DNA of 64,000 nt from Psychrobacter nivimaris. GTDB lineage: Bacteria > Pseudomonadota > Gammaproteobacteria > Pseudomonadales > Moraxellaceae. Shown one piece after another: positions 39,366-48,845 of this stretch. The notes beneath the pieces are model-generated. The model made no database searches. It had not been told where the DNA came from and saw nothing but the letters and a program-made list of their open reading frames with translations. Made by a program: the position numbers and the translations under genes. Location of the stretch: contig NZ_VZIZ01000029.1 in assembly GCF_009812035.1 (NCBI RefSeq), forward strand, positions 1 through 64,000, given 5' to 3'. Numbering within the stretch: position 1 is the stretch's first letter; each line of letters starts with the position of its first letter.

Positions 39366-40787
39366 ATGACCTTCTCAGAGACATTCAAACCAATGACACC
39401 GTTAAAGGACACCGGGACATGTCGTTTTGACTATCCAGAAGTGTTCGTGTTGATACTGACGGTTGTTTTGCGTGCTATATACTACGACTTCCGCTCTATC
39501 TCAATGGCACTATTGGTTATTATTACATTGCCAAGCCTTATGATCCTGATATATAACTACCGACGCCAGACCAGCTTTTGGACGTCTAATATCGTTATTA
39601 TTCTATTATCGGTTGTCATTGGCTCGCTACAATGCTGTACGGTCATATCAATCAGTTTGGCTGCTTTGATTGGTGTACGTATCATTCTTAGCCGACCTGA
39701 GAATCACCTCAGACTGTTATCTGTATCTGTTGTGACTATCATTGTGTTTTTCTACGTTAGCACAGTCTTAAATGCAGACAGTATGGACTTTGATGAAGGC
39801 TTATTACCATTGATAGTAATGGTGGCAAGTCTAGGCGTTATTTTATACCAGTTCTGGCGTATCTATCAGCAACATATTACTTTTAAAGTACGTACCCATC
39901 AGGCTAGTGGACGCCTGAACACAATGGTATCAGTGATCAATAAGCTTACCCGTTTTGTACCACCACAAATTTGGGAGCCTATTGTCAAATCGGATAGCCC
40001 TGTTAGGGTTTCTAATAAACGCGCAAAAATAACTATCATGTTTTCGGATATTGTCGGTTTTACCGAGTTGTCTGATAGTCTAAGTTCTGATAATTTAGCA
40101 GATATTCTCAATACTTATATGCATTGCATGACATCGATTGCTGACAAACACGGTGCAGTACTTGATAAGTTCATTGGTGATGGCATGGTATGTTTCTTTG
40201 GTGAACCGAATAGCCGCGGCTCGCGTCAAGATGCACTAGATTGTGTGGCGATGGCAATCGATATGCGCCGGGAAATGCGTACTTTACGCCAAAAATGGCG
40301 GCTAATGGGATTTGAAGGCTTATATATACGTGTTGGTATCACAACTGGCTACTGTCACGTTGGTAATTTTGGTAGTAATAGTCGATTAAGCTATACCATC
40401 ATTGGCAAAGAAGCCAACCTAGCCTCTAGGCTTGAGTCTTGTGCGGGCAAAGATCAGATATTGGTCAGTGAAAGCACTTACGATTATATATGCCATAACT
40501 ATGAGTGTGAGCACGTTGCCGCATTTTGCTTGAAGGGAATTGATGAAAAGGTCGATGCATGGCAAGTACTTGACCCTAGTGCCAGTACAGGTCATTTATC
40601 TAAATGGGTCGACCACACATTGCCTGGTTTTAATTTGCATTTGAATTTCAAAGATATGAAAGACAATGATTATCAAGATATTAGAGCTCGTTTAAATTTT
40701 GCGCTGGAACGCATCGAGCAAGAGGAAGAAAAAGTAGTAAAGAGTATAGCTGCAGAAAGTAAGCGTGAGAATGCCAATCGCAAGTAA
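39366..40787 (+). CDS. Membrane class III nucleotide (adenylate) cyclase
   Basis: Likely makes cAMP from ATP. The N-terminal half has about six membrane helices (residues about 22-175), like the MASE2-type anchor of Pseudomonas CyaB, then a short linker (VSVINKLTRFVPPQIWEPI). The cyclase domain spans about 215-400: metal-binding aspartates in FSDIVGFTELS (about Asp226) and FIGDGMVCFFG (about Asp272), with SYTIIGKEANLASRLES after. A Lys occurs where the substrate-specifying residue of adenylyl cyclases lies, and this Lys/Thr pair suggests ATP. The C-terminus has a charged, coiled extension. 473 residues. It stands between two terminators, so it is probably monocistronic. Product and signal input are inferred. 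Confidence 0.85.
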   Translation: MTFSETFKPMTPLKDTGTCRFDYPEVFVLILTVVLRAIYYDFRSISMALLVIITLPSLMILIYNYRRQTSFWTSNIVIILLSVVIGSLQCCTVISISLAALIGVRIILSRPENHLRLLSVSVVTIIVFFYVSTVLNADSMDFDEGLLPLIVMVASLGVILYQFWRIYQQHITFKVRTHQASGRLNTMVSVINKLTRFVPPQIWEPIVKSDSPVRVSNKRAKITIMFSDIVGFTELSDSLSSDNLADILNTYMHCMTSIADKHGAVLDKFIGDGMVCFFGEPNSRGSRQDALDCVAMAIDMRREMRTLRQKWRLMGFEGLYIRVGITTGYCHVGNFGSNSRLSYTIIGKEANLASRLESCAGKDQILVSESTYDYICHNYECEHVAAFCLKGIDEKVDAWQVLDPSASTGHLSKWVDHTLPGFNLHLNFKDMKDNDYQDIRARLNFALERIEQEEEKVVKSIAAESKRENANRK

Positions 40788-40824
40788 GCGTTTCAAGTCT
40801 ATCGTCTTAAAATCATATATAGAG

Positions 40825-40856
40825 AAAGGCCAGCTATCACATAGCTGGCCTTTTTT
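40825..40856. terminator. Terminator between the cyclase and fdx genes
   Basis: Stem AAAGGCCAGCTAT / ATAGCTGGCCTTT with CAC loop and T6 on the plus strand. It probably ends both the cyclase (+) and fdx (-) transcripts, though the minus-strand T-run is weaker. Confidence 0.88.
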
Positions 40857-40883
40857 ATCTTAACTAGAAAGAATCATCAGTGT

Positions 40884-41222
40884 TTAATGATTTTCTTTAG
40901 CATGATTAAGGGTATATTTAGGAACTTCGATGGTCAAATCCTCGTCATCAAGCATGACCTGACAAGATAAACGTGAATCAGGCTCTAGTCCCCAAGCACG
41001 ATCAAGTAGATCAGCTTCGATATCATCCATCTCATCTAAACTGTTGAAACCCTTGCGTACTACAACATGACATGTAGTACAAGCTTTCGACATCTCACAG
41101 GCATGCTCGATTTTAATGCCTTTTTCTAATAGTGCTTTGCATAAGTTTTCACCAGCTTGCAGCTCAACTTCTGCGCCTTCAGGGCAAATTTCGTGATGGG
41201 GTAGTACGGTAACTTTTGGCAT
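40884..41222 (-). CDS. fdx: ISC system [2Fe-2S] ferredoxin
   Basis: Adrenodoxin-type ferredoxin of the ISC assembly system that supplies electrons to cluster assembly. The four cluster cysteines are C42, C48, C51 (in ACEMSKACTTC) and C87 (RLSCQV). EMDDIEADLLDRAWGLEPDSRL is the expected helix. Length of 112 is normal. It is the last gene of the isc cluster, 86 bp after hscA. No C-terminal membrane or signal sequence, so it is soluble and cytoplasmic. Confidence 0.95.
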   Translation of the reverse strand: MPKVTVLPHHEICPEGAEVELQAGENLCKALLEKGIKIEHACEMSKACTTCHVVVRKGFNSLDEMDDIEADLLDRAWGLEPDSRLSCQVMLDDEDLTIEVPKYTLNHAKENH

Positions 41223-41308
41223 AAATTATCTGTCCGATGCTAATCAATTTAAAAAATATTAGAAGTTAGCTTAACGTGTCAGTTAAGCGATATATGTCGA
41301 TGTATTTA

Positions 41309-43189
41309 TTACCAGTCTTTGGCACTAGTACCTGCCATACTGGTCTTGACGCTTTGATTCATAATACGTGCAGCAAAGGCATCACTATGTGGCTTGAGCT
41401 GTGCTTGTTGTGCTTCAATAAGCGCTAAGTCATCAGTGCTGAGAGAGTTACGTAGCGCTTGTATATGCTCTGCTAGTGATTGTTGTTCTTCAGTAGAAAG
41501 CAACGCCGCAAATTCGTTAAGTGCCGACTCTAGGGCAAGTACTTCACGTTCCGCTTCTACCTTTGTCTCAATTAAAGACCGCGCGTTTTTGTCTTCTTCT
41601 GCGTGTTTAAACCCTGCAACAAGCAACTGTTCTTTTTGTTCATCTGATAGACCATAAGAAGGCACAATCTCGATTTTGCTTTCTGTTTTGGTCGTAGTTT
41701 CTTGCGCACTGACAGTAAGCTGACCGTTGGCATCAATACTAAAGGTAACTTCGATACGCGCAAACCCAGCTTTCATTGGCGGGATGCCATACAGCTCAAA
41801 ACGTCCCAGAGAACGACAGTTTTCTACCGTTTCACGCTCACCTTGTACCACGTGAATCACCATGCCAGTTTGACCATCTTGATAAGTAGTAAATACCTGA
41901 CGTTTCTTCACAGGGATAGGCGTATTACGTGGTATCAGTACTTCAACCAAACCACCCATGGTTTCAAGACCTAATGATAATGGCGTCACATCCAATAATA
42001 ATAAATTGTTGTCACTATCACCATTAACCAATTGATGAGCAGTCTGAGCAGCACCTAAAGCAACAACTTCATCTGGATTCAGACGGCAAAGTGGCTGCTT
42101 AGCAAAAAAATCAGTCACGACTTGCTGCACTGCAGGCATACGAGTCGAACCGCCCACTAAGATAACTTCATCTAGATCTATAGTAGACAGCTTGGCATCG
42201 CGTAGGACTTGTTCGCACACGCTTAGCGTACGGCGACTGACAGGTTCTACAATCGTTAGCACATCTGTACGGCTTAATACGCCTTGATAAGACTGACCAT
42301 TGACAGTGACACTGATATCTACTTGCTCAGCATCAGTCAGCGCTTGCTTATAAGCTTTGGCTTGTTGAGCTAGTATTGATTTGTCATGTAGGCTTACGTC
42401 TTTTGGATCGATATTTAATTGTTTAATGATCCAATTGGTAATAAGACGATCGATATCATCGCCGCCTAGGGCGCTATTACCACCAGTTGCCAATACTTCA
42501 AAGACACCATCGGTAAGCTTTAAGATAGAGACGTCAAAAGTACCACCGCCCAAATCATAGATTAAGTAATAGCTTTCTTTTTTACTGTCTTCTGATGATT
42601 GGTCAAGCCCATAAGCGACCGCAGCGGCCGTTGGTTCATTGAGTAAACGCAGTACGTTGATACCCGCTGCTTGAGCGGCATCTTTGGTTGCTTGACGCTG
42701 TGCTTCATCAAAATAAGCGGGAACCGTAATTACGGCACCTTCAATGCTATCTGCAGGTAAAGCACTTGCTGCACGCTGCTCAAGAGCGGCTAATATACGC
42801 GCCGATACTGCAACAGGAGAAACCTCACCTTGAGCCGTTACAAAAGCTGGCATATCGTCTTTGTTACCAGACAGCTCATAAGGATGAGAGAATTTGATAT
42901 CAGCTTGACTACGACCCATAAAACGCTTAGCCGAGACGATCGTATTTTTTGGATCATCCGCTAAATGCGCTAGGGCATCATAGCCAACTAATGGCGTACC
43001 AGTCGCTGGATAATAGACAACAGACGGTAATAATGTATCTGTCGCTGCGCCTGCCTCTAAGACTTGTGCCTTACCTGAACGCACCACAGCAACCAATGAG
43101 CGTGTAGTACCAAGGTCGATGCCCAAGCCAAATTTATGTTGGTGAGGTTGAGCGCTTTGATTGGGTTCAGCAATTTGCATTAAAGACAT
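41309..43189 (-). CDS. hscA: Fe-S assembly chaperone HscA
   Basis: Hsp70-type ATPase that acts with HscB on IscU to aid cluster transfer. The ATPase domain begins LGIDLGTTRSLVAVV and includes AYFDEAQRQATKDAAQAAGI, LIYDLGGGTFDVSIL and LVGGSTRMP. The substrate-binding domain includes LGLETMGGL and PPMKAGFARIEV. Unlike DnaK it has no GFM-type C-terminal tail, and the IscU-binding specificity is suggested by its hscB and fdx neighbours. 626 residues fits HscA (about 616). hscB lies 211 bp upstream. No clear Shine-Dalgarno precedes ATG 43189. Confidence 0.95.
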   Translation of the reverse strand: MSLMQIAEPNQSAQPHQHKFGLGIDLGTTRSLVAVVRSGKAQVLEAGAATDTLLPSVVYYPATGTPLVGYDALAHLADDPKNTIVSAKRFMGRSQADIKFSHPYELSGNKDDMPAFVTAQGEVSPVAVSARILAALEQRAASALPADSIEGAVITVPAYFDEAQRQATKDAAQAAGINVLRLLNEPTAAAVAYGLDQSSEDSKKESYYLIYDLGGGTFDVSILKLTDGVFEVLATGGNSALGGDDIDRLITNWIIKQLNIDPKDVSLHDKSILAQQAKAYKQALTDAEQVDISVTVNGQSYQGVLSRTDVLTIVEPVSRRTLSVCEQVLRDAKLSTIDLDEVILVGGSTRMPAVQQVVTDFFAKQPLCRLNPDEVVALGAAQTAHQLVNGDSDNNLLLLDVTPLSLGLETMGGLVEVLIPRNTPIPVKKRQVFTTYQDGQTGMVIHVVQGERETVENCRSLGRFELYGIPPMKAGFARIEVTFSIDANGQLTVSAQETTTKTESKIEIVPSYGLSDEQKEQLLVAGFKHAEEDKNARSLIETKVEAEREVLALESALNEFAALLSTEEQQSLAEHIQALRNSLSTDDLALIEAQQAQLKPHSDAFAARIMNQSVKTSMAGTSAKDW

Positions 43190-43400
43190 AAGGATAACTC
43201 AGAGATAAAATGAATAAGTGAAATGGAGCAAATATAGCATATGCAGTACGAGAGCTTAACGTCGGTAATCTCATTCCATAAAGAAGATAGATTCTGACAG
43301 TTTGATGCGCTTAGACTCAAAGATTATACGGTATCACGGGCACTATTTTAACCAAATATATAGAATTTAGCTTATCAGTGAGAGATATAACCACAGATAT

Positions 43401-43982
43401 TTAGACGTATAAATCATCGTCATCTGAATGCGATGAATTTGCAACATCATCAAGCCCAGTTGTCACATCAGCATTTAGCTTAACTAAAAATTTTAGCTTC
43501 TGTGTCGCATCAATCGCTGTTTGCCAATCTTGATTTTGATAAGCACTATTAAAGCGCTCAGATTGATTTGCTAGACGCTCTGTAATTTGAGGGTGTAATT
43601 GCTGCAAGGCTGCAAGATCTTTGTCTTCGATAGCATCATCTAGAGCCATACGCATCTGCATCGCATCTTCCAAAAAGTCTAAATCTGCGATTGAATGCTC
43701 TATGTTTTGTGCTTGATCCGCCATATCTAGTAAATAACCAGCACGGCTATCAGGAGCGCTTAGTGTTTGATACGCTTGATTGATTAAAGCTGATGCTTTT
43801 TCAGACTGCAACTGTGCTTGAACCATATCGGTCTGATTTTTAGCAACATTATCAGGATGAAAGCGTTTCTGCAGCAATCGCAAACGTTGCTCTAGATTGC
43901 TTTGGTTGATTTCAAATTGTACAGGCTGCTCAAATAGGGCAAAGAAGTTATCAAACTGTGGTTCTGAAGTAATATCTGTCAT
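43401..43982 (-). CDS. hscB: Fe-S assembly co-chaperone HscB
   Basis: J-domain co-chaperone that recruits IscU to HscA and stimulates its ATPase. The J domain has the HPD motif at residues 42-44 (RFHPDNVA), preceded by LEQRLRLLQK and followed by INQAYQTLSAPDSRAGYLL. The C-terminal three-helix bundle is about residues 95-180. The zinc-binding N-terminal cysteines of some eukaryotic forms are absent, as in most bacteria. I chose ATG 43982, with AAGG upstream; the frame extends to 44021. 193 residues is near the 171 norm, with an acidic tail. iscA is 175 bp upstream. Confidence 0.94.
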   Translation of the reverse strand: MTDITSEPQFDNFFALFEQPVQFEINQSNLEQRLRLLQKRFHPDNVAKNQTDMVQAQLQSEKASALINQAYQTLSAPDSRAGYLLDMADQAQNIEHSIADLDFLEDAMQMRMALDDAIEDKDLAALQQLHPQITERLANQSERFNSAYQNQDWQTAIDATQKLKFLVKLNADVTTGLDDVANSSHSDDDDLYV

Positions 43983-44157
43983 AATCTGATGCCTTGCTTT
44001 TTTATTTATTTTTGAAGTCATGACCTAGCTAAGAATATCTCAATCGCTTGGCTACCTAACTAAATTAGCCATTTTTCATAGCGATAGCAGAGATACTGCA
44101 CTGCTCTTATGAAAGTTTATTGAAGCATAAATCTATTAATTTTCAGCCATTGAACAA

Positions 44158-44478
44158 TTAAACTGTAAACGACTCACCGCAACCGCATTCACCTTTTTGG
44201 TTAGGGTTGGTGAATTTAAAGCCTTCGTTTAGACCTTCTTTTTCATAATCCATCAACAAGCCGTCTAAATACACGAGGCTTTTAGGATCAATAAAGATGC
44301 TAACGCCACGACTTTCATAACGCGTGTCATTTTCATCAGGGGTATCTACAAACTCTAAAACGTAAGCCAAGCCCGAGCAACCCGCCGTACGGATACCAAC
44401 TCGAATGCCTTCGCCTTTGCCGCGATTGTCCAAAAAGTCTCGAACATGCTGAGCGGCGCGTTCTGTCATTTCAATCAT
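44158..44478 (-). CDS. iscA: Fe-S assembly A-type protein IscA
   Basis: A-type carrier of iron or [2Fe-2S]/[4Fe-4S] clusters. The three ligand cysteines are conserved: C34 (AGCSGLAY) and C98/C100 ([12 protein letters not shown]-terminal). I chose ATG 44478, preceded by GGGAG with 5-base spacing; an upstream ATG at 44490 in frame is less good. Length of 106 is the family norm (107). It is separated from iscU by 232 bp that contain a terminator-like hairpin. Confidence 0.95.
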   Translation of the reverse strand: MIEMTERAAQHVRDFLDNRGKGEGIRVGIRTAGCSGLAYVLEFVDTPDENDTRYESRGVSIFIDPKSLVYLDGLLMDYEKEGLNEGFKFTNPNQKGECGCGESFTV

Positions 44479-44590
44479 GCCAACTCCCATTGACTATTAA
44501 TCATAAATATCAATAAAAAAATCTAGATAAACTGACAACCAGAATTACAAGATTGCCAAAACAATAGGCTTGCGACTATTAGAAAACAAA

Positions 44591-44622
44591 AGGTGACAAT
44601 TACATAAGTGTCATTGTCACCT
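44591..44622 (-). terminator. Terminator-like hairpin between iscU and iscA
   Basis: On the minus strand the stem AGGTGACAAT / ATTGTCACCT (perfect 10 bp, 12-nt loop) is followed by TTTTGTTTTCT. It sits inside the isc cluster in the direction of transcription, so it could reduce transcription of iscA-hscB-hscA-fdx or act as an RNA processing signal. Confidence 0.65.
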
Positions 44623-44710
44623 CTTTAGCGTCAGTAGCGATTACACATTGCTACTTTAGCGTTGCTAGTACAACATAGCGCATACGCTAGCAGGCTTAGC
44701 CTAGCTTAAT

Positions 44711-45121
44711 TTAGATCGCAGCTTCTTCTGCTGGAGCTGCTACGCCATGCTTACCTTTATAGTCGCTAATAGCGGCTTTAATAGCGTCTTCTGCAAGTAC
44801 AGAGCAATGCACTTTTACTGGTGGTAATGCTAGCTCTTGAGCGATATCGTTGTTTTTGATTTCGCCAGCTTGATCCAAGCTTTTGCCTTTTAGCCACTCA
44901 GTAACAAGCGAGCTTGAAGCAATCGCTGAACCGCAGCCATAAGTCTTGAAACGTGCATCTTCGATAATACCATTATCGTCGACTTGGATTTGTAGACGCA
45001 TTACATCGCCACATGCTGGGGCACCGACCATACCGGTACCAACGTTTTTGGCATTTTTATCAAGATTACCAACGTTGCGTGGGTTTTCGTAATGATCAAT
45101 AACTTGGTCACTATAGGCCAT
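44711..45121 (-). CDS. iscU: Fe-S cluster assembly scaffold IscU
   Basis: Scaffold on which IscS-derived sulfur and iron form [2Fe-2S] clusters. Ligand cysteines are C37 (APACGDVM), C63 (YGCGSAIASS) and C106 (KVHCSV); the HscA-recognition motif LPPVK is at 99-103. Length of 136 with a short A/E-rich tail is slightly longer than 128. AGGAG precedes the ATG. iscS is 154 bp upstream. Confidence 0.97.
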   Translation of the reverse strand: MAYSDQVIDHYENPRNVGNLDKNAKNVGTGMVGAPACGDVMRLQIQVDDNGIIEDARFKTYGCGSAIASSSLVTEWLKGKSLDQAGEIKNNDIAQELALPPVKVHCSVLAEDAIKAAISDYKGKHGVAAPAEEAAI

Positions 45122-45275
45122 GGGGTTTTCTCCTAGTTAGATGATGAGTAGTCGTTTATCAACTTTAAGTGTCTAACTACTCATCGATAATTGGGGTCAA
45201 ACGCTTAATTTAATTGTCTGATCAATTGTTTAATAAATATATATTGCTAGCTATACTAAAAAGCTGTATTAAAAA

Positions 45276-46502
45276 TTAGTGCTCAGCCCACTCGACTGAG
45301 TTTAGATCAACACCTTCTTGGTACATATCCCAAAGTGGTGATAGGGCACGTAGTTTATCAACGGCTTCATGCATCTGTTTGATAACGGTATCGATGTCTT
45401 CATCAGTGGTATAACGGCCGAAGCTGAAACGGATTGAGCTATGTGCCAATTCATCTGGACGACCGATTGCACGTAGTACATATGATGGCTCAAGCGTTGC
45501 TGACGTACAGGCTGAACCTGATGATACAGCTAAGTCTTTAAGTGACATCATCAATGACTCGCCTTCAACGAAGTTAAAGCTAATGTTTACAATGTTTGGT
45601 ACGCTATTCTCAAGATCACCATTTAAGTAAATCTCTTCGATATCTTGTAGGCCATCCCAAAGCTTTTGACGCAATTTTGCTGCATGTGCATGGTCGGCTT
45701 CATAGCTTTCATTAGCTAAAGCAAATGCTGCACCTAGACCAACGATCTGATGCGTTGGTAGAGTACCTGAACGCATACCGCGCTCATGACCACCGCCATG
45801 TTGCTCAGCTTTCAAGCGAATACGCGGCTTACGACGAACAAACAATGCGCCGATACCTTTAGGGCCGTATGCTTTATGACCTGAGAAGCTCATCAAATCA
45901 ATTTTCATTTCTTCAAGATTGATTTTTACTTTACCAACAGACTGTGCGCCATCAACATGGAAAACCACACCAGCTTCGCGAGTGATTTCACCAATCGCTG
46001 CAACATCAGTAATAGTACCAAGCTCATTGTTCACCATCATAAGTGATACTAAAATCGTATCATCACGCAGTGCTTCTTTTACTTGCTCTGGCAGGATAAG
46101 ACCTGTGCTTGGCTGTGGCTCAAGATACGTAATCTCAAAACCTTCTTGCTCAAGCTCACGGCAGGTATCTAATACAGCTTTGTGCTCAATTTTACTGGTA
46201 ATGATATGTTTACCACGAGACTGATAAAAATGTGCTGCACCTTTAATGGCTAGGTTGTCAGACTCAGTCGCGCCAGAAGTAAATACGATTTCGCGTGGAT
46301 CAGCGTTGATAACTTCAGCAACTTGACCGCGAGCAGTTTCTACTGCTTCTTCCGCTTGCCAGCCGTAACCATGTGAGCGTGAAGCTGGGTTACCAAAGAC
46401 ACCATCTACAGTCAAATACTCGCTCATTTTAGCAGCTACTGATTTAGCAACTGGGGTAGTGGCGGCATAATCTAAGTATATAAGGTTGTTATGTTGGCTC
46501 AT
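45276..46502 (-). CDS. iscS: Cysteine desulfurase IscS
   Basis: PLP enzyme that converts cysteine to alanine and passes persulfide sulfur to IscU and tRNA-modification partners. [18 protein letters not shown] opens the fold, [12 protein letters not shown] carries the PLP lysine, and [21 protein letters not shown] carries the mobile catalytic cysteine. The C-terminal [22 protein letters not shown] closes the typical IscS tail. 408 residues is the norm (404). Its ATG overlaps the iscR stop by 4 bases, implying coupling with iscR. Confidence 0.98.
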   Translation of the reverse strand: MSQHNNLIYLDYAATTPVAKSVAAKMSEYLTVDGVFGNPASRSHGYGWQAEEAVETARGQVAEVINADPREIVFTSGATESDNLAIKGAAHFYQSRGKHIITSKIEHKAVLDTCRELEQEGFEITYLEPQPSTGLILPEQVKEALRDDTILVSLMMVNNELGTITDVAAIGEITREAGVVFHVDGAQSVGKVKINLEEMKIDLMSFSGHKAYGPKGIGALFVRRKPRIRLKAEQHGGGHERGMRSGTLPTHQIVGLGAAFALANESYEADHAHAAKLRQKLWDGLQDIEEIYLNGDLENSVPNIVNISFNFVEGESLMMSLKDLAVSSGSACTSATLEPSYVLRAIGRPDELAHSSIRFSFGRYTTDEDIDTVIKQMHEAVDKLRALSPLWDMYQEGVDLNSVEWAEH

Positions 46503-47008
46503 GCTGGGTTTGCCTCGCTGTTCGATAGAGTAATAGTATTAATGTCTTTTATGGAAATATCTTTTGTAGAGGTGTGCTGACGCTCTGAGACTGACTGCAC
46601 ATTTTCCATATCTAATAATTGCGCTAATGTTATATTTTTCAAGTACTGTTCGATATGATTTGATAGTGCACACCACAGATCGTGAGTTAGGCACATTGTA
46701 CCACCTTGACAGTCACCGCGTCCTTCACACTGCATCGCGTTTACTGACTCATCAACCGCAGATATGATGCTCATCACATCTATCTCATTCAATGGCTTAG
46801 CTAGGTGATAACCACCTGCAGCACCGCGAATACTCGTGACAAGGCCGCGTTTGCGAAGTTTAGAAAATAACTGTTCAAGATACGAGATTGAAATCGATTG
46901 CCGTTTGGCGATATCGGATAACGATACAGCACTGTCTTGTTGGCTGGTCTGTAATGCCAAATCTAATAATGCGGTAACAGCGTATCTGCCCCGAGTAGTC
47001 AAACGCAT
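46499..47008 (-). CDS. iscR: Fe-S-responsive transcription factor IscR
   Basis: Rrf2-family repressor whose [2Fe-2S] form binds type-1 sites and represses isc. The winged helix is at about residues 1-70 ([28 protein letters not shown]). Cluster ligands C94, C100 and C106 (C-x5-C-x5-C) plus H109 match E. coli C92/C98/C104/H107. The tail after about 135 is polar and longer than usual. Its own promoter carries a type-1 site (47181-47206), so autoregulation is expected. Overlaps iscS by 4 bases. Confidence 0.97.
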   Translation of the reverse strand: MRLTTRGRYAVTALLDLALQTSQQDSAVSLSDIAKRQSISISYLEQLFSKLRKRGLVTSIRGAAGGYHLAKPLNEIDVMSIISAVDESVNAMQCEGRGDCQGGTMCLTHDLWCALSNHIEQYLKNITLAQLLDMENVQSVSERQHTSTKDISIKDINTITLSNSEANPA

Positions 47009-47175
47009 GTGTTATCTCCAAACTTGATGTCATTTATGTTTAACAACGATCTTAGCCGAAAGTCTTAATAAGTACTCATAAGATAAAAAGAGCAACCAAT
47101 AATACGTCAGCTAAGTTTTGTCTTGTCGTTATTGAACAACAGATGATTAACCCGATGTGTGCAACGATTAAGGTA

Positions 47176-47205
47176 ATTATACTTAATCCCGAGTAATTTA
47201 GTCAA
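47176..47205 (-). promoter_or_regulatory. iscR promoter
   Basis: On the minus strand, -35 TTGACT (47200-47205), 18-bp spacer, -10 TATAAT (47176-47181). Confidence 0.75.
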
Positions 47206-47206
47206 G
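47181..47206 (-). promoter_or_regulatory. IscR type-1 binding site
   Basis: TTGACTAAATTACTCGGGAT overlaps the -35 and spacer and closely matches the E. coli iscR promoter site (TTGACCAATTTACTCGGGAA). [2Fe-2S]-IscR should repress here. Match is seen; function is inferred by homology. Confidence 0.75.
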
Positions 47207-47334
47207 ATTAAAGTGTGGTTCAATGGTTAATCAAGCTTATTGCTGTAATTGATAAAAATAATGATGTTTAGAAAAGATATATGAGTGAGACATAAGCAGC
47301 TTAATTTGTCTGCTACAGATACGTTTGACGAAGT

Positions 47335-47379
47335 AAAAAATAAGCGTTCAATATCTATAGAAGACATTGAACGCTTATT
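47335..47379 (-). terminator. Terminator of the UbiJ-like gene
   Basis: Perfect 14-bp stem AATAAGCGTTCAAT / ATTGAACGCTTATT with a 13-nt loop; on the minus strand it ends in a T-run. Confidence 0.85.
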
Positions 47380-47403
47380 TATAGGTAATTCAACGAAGCA
47401 AAA

Positions 47404-48048
47404 CTAATTCATCAATAGTGCGATGATTGAACCGATCATAATGACAAGGGCAACAACAGTGACAATCATCAACATCTTTTGCTTGCTTTGAAGCTCTCTC
47501 ACGGTTGTTTCAAGTTCACGGTTTTTAATGGTCAAGGTATTGATCTGTGTTTGCTGTTCTTTAATACGCAGTTTGTAGTTGTTCTTTTTTTCTTCCAAGT
47601 CAGCTTCTGTAGGTTTGGTTTTAGCTTTACCACCCTTTATCTTTTTGATCAGCCCCTGAATCAAGCTGCCAAGCCCAAGTTGCATAATAAACTGTTTAAC
47701 CAGTTGTACTTGAATCGACTCACCGCGCATCTGTAGCTTTTCAGTGGTTTCGCTATCATGAGTGGTGATGGCGTTGATAACTTGAATGCTGTAGGCATTG
47801 ATAACCACGTCAGGCTCACTACGACCAATCGGCAGCTGAGCATCTAGTAACACGCCTTTGGTACTAAAGGTGGCAAATACTTCTACATGCGGTAAATACA
47901 GGCGAAGCGCCACCACGGTGCCTTGCTTAGCAAGCGGATAAGCGGCCTTACGCAATTCAGGATCCAAACGTAACAATAATGTCAGCGCCGACTCGATAAA
48001 TACTAAAATGATATTAAGAAAAGAGTGAGACAACGTAGAACGCTTCAT
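47404..48048 (-). CDS. UbiJ-like SCP2-domain protein with C-terminal membrane helix
   Basis: Tentative. Residues about 10-120 resemble the SCP2/UbiJ lipid-binding domain: ESALTLLLRLDPELR, then VVALRLYLPHVEVFATFST and a strand DVVINAYSIQVINAI, like UbiJ, which binds ubiquinone-precursor lipids. A basic segment (IKKIKGGKAKTKP) and a coiled coil (about 140-190) precede a strong C-terminal membrane helix (about 191-212). The last part is not usual for E. coli UbiJ, so it may be a membrane-anchored relative. Start ATG 48048 is chosen over the longer frame to 48075, which has no site. It stands alone, not near ubiE/ubiB. Confidence 0.55.
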   Translation of the reverse strand: MKRSTLSHSFLNIILVFIESALTLLLRLDPELRKAAYPLAKQGTVVALRLYLPHVEVFATFSTKGVLLDAQLPIGRSEPDVVINAYSIQVINAITTHDSETTEKLQMRGESIQVQLVKQFIMQLGLGSLIQGLIKKIKGGKAKTKPTEADLEEKKNNYKLRIKEQQTQINTLTIKNRELETTVRELQSKQKMLMIVTVVALVIMIGSIIALLMN

Positions 48049-48572
48049 GTAAGTAATCCGTTTTTTATTTAGCAAGTTTTAGATATTTAGCAAACAGAAG
48101 TCTGTATTTGCCCAATACTTGCAGTGATATTTTGCTTATAGTAACGTCTTTATAATAAAAAGTAACGCTAGTTTCTGTAGTGGCTAAACTATTACATTAC
48201 AATTTAGCAGTCAATAAAGACACTCTTATTTATGACCAGTAATATACAAACTTAATGCATAGCAATGCACAGACGGCAATTGACAAATCTGACAAAGCGT
48301 AGAAAATAGGAAAGCCAATCGTCTCAGTTATACAGAGCCACTTATATATAAGTTCCTAACGCTTTGCGTAACATTAGGTGTCAAATACGTAGTGTAGAGC
48401 ACAAAAATATGTAAAATCGCTTGCGCTCCTTATGCTGCCTTGATATAAAGACGATAACAAAGAAGAACCTGTTAATGCGCCAGTTAGGTAGTTTTTATTG
48501 CGTAAGCACCATGAGAGCGTTACAATACTTGGCGTGAGCATTTATTACCCCCTTAAACTTGAAGGAAATTTT
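48049..48572. other. Divergent intergenic region before the HU gene
   Basis: 524 bp without ORF. It holds the HU promoter (48498-48526) and presumably the UbiJ-like gene's minus-strand promoter, which I could not identify. No RNA gene recognised. Confidence 0.55.
48498..48526 (+). promoter_or_regulatory. HU promoter
   Basis: -35 TTGCGT (48498-48503), 17-bp spacer, -10 TACAAT (48521-48526), about 46 bp before the ATG. Confidence 0.55.
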
Positions 48573-48845
48573 ATGAATAAGTCAGAATTAATTGATAGCA
48601 TCGCAGACAAAAGTGGTCTAAATAAAACCCAAGCTGGTGATGCACTAAACGCTGTTATGGAAAGTGTTGGCGAAGCGCTAGAAGCTGGCGATAGCATCTC
48701 ATTAGTTGGCTTTGGTACTTTCAGTGTAAAAGATCGCAAAGCACGCACTGGTCGCAACCCTAAGACTGGCGAAGAGCTAAGCATTCCAGCAAGCAAAGTA
48801 CCAAGCTTCAAAGCTGGTAAAAACTTAAAAGAGCGCTTGAATTAA
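48573..48845 (+). CDS. hupB: HU family DNA-binding protein
   Basis: Histone-like nucleoid protein of 90 residues. [20 protein letters not shown] is the typical HU start; [25 protein letters not shown] is the DNA-embracing arm, and [13 protein letters not shown] the end. Homodimer HU-beta type is suggested by the ppiD neighbour (lon-hupB-ppiD order, lon absent here). GAAGGA precedes the ATG. The frame extends back to 48498 but those codons cover the promoter. Terminated at 48913. Confidence 0.93.
   Translation: MNKSELIDSIADKSGLNKTQAGDALNAVMESVGEALEAGDSISLVGFGTFSVKDRKARTGRNPKTGEELSIPASKVPSFKAGKNLKERLN

Larger units (their letters stand above)
47009..47334. other. iscR promoter interval
   Basis: The interval holds the iscR leader (about 160 nt), promoter and IscR site listed separately. 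Upstream of it is a 130-bp AT-rich stretch with no clear features. Confidence 0.5.

Noticed and set aside
45919-46224. Plus-strand ORF over iscS
   Set aside because: Shadow frame opposite a well-conserved gene; no Shine-Dalgarno and no family resemblance.
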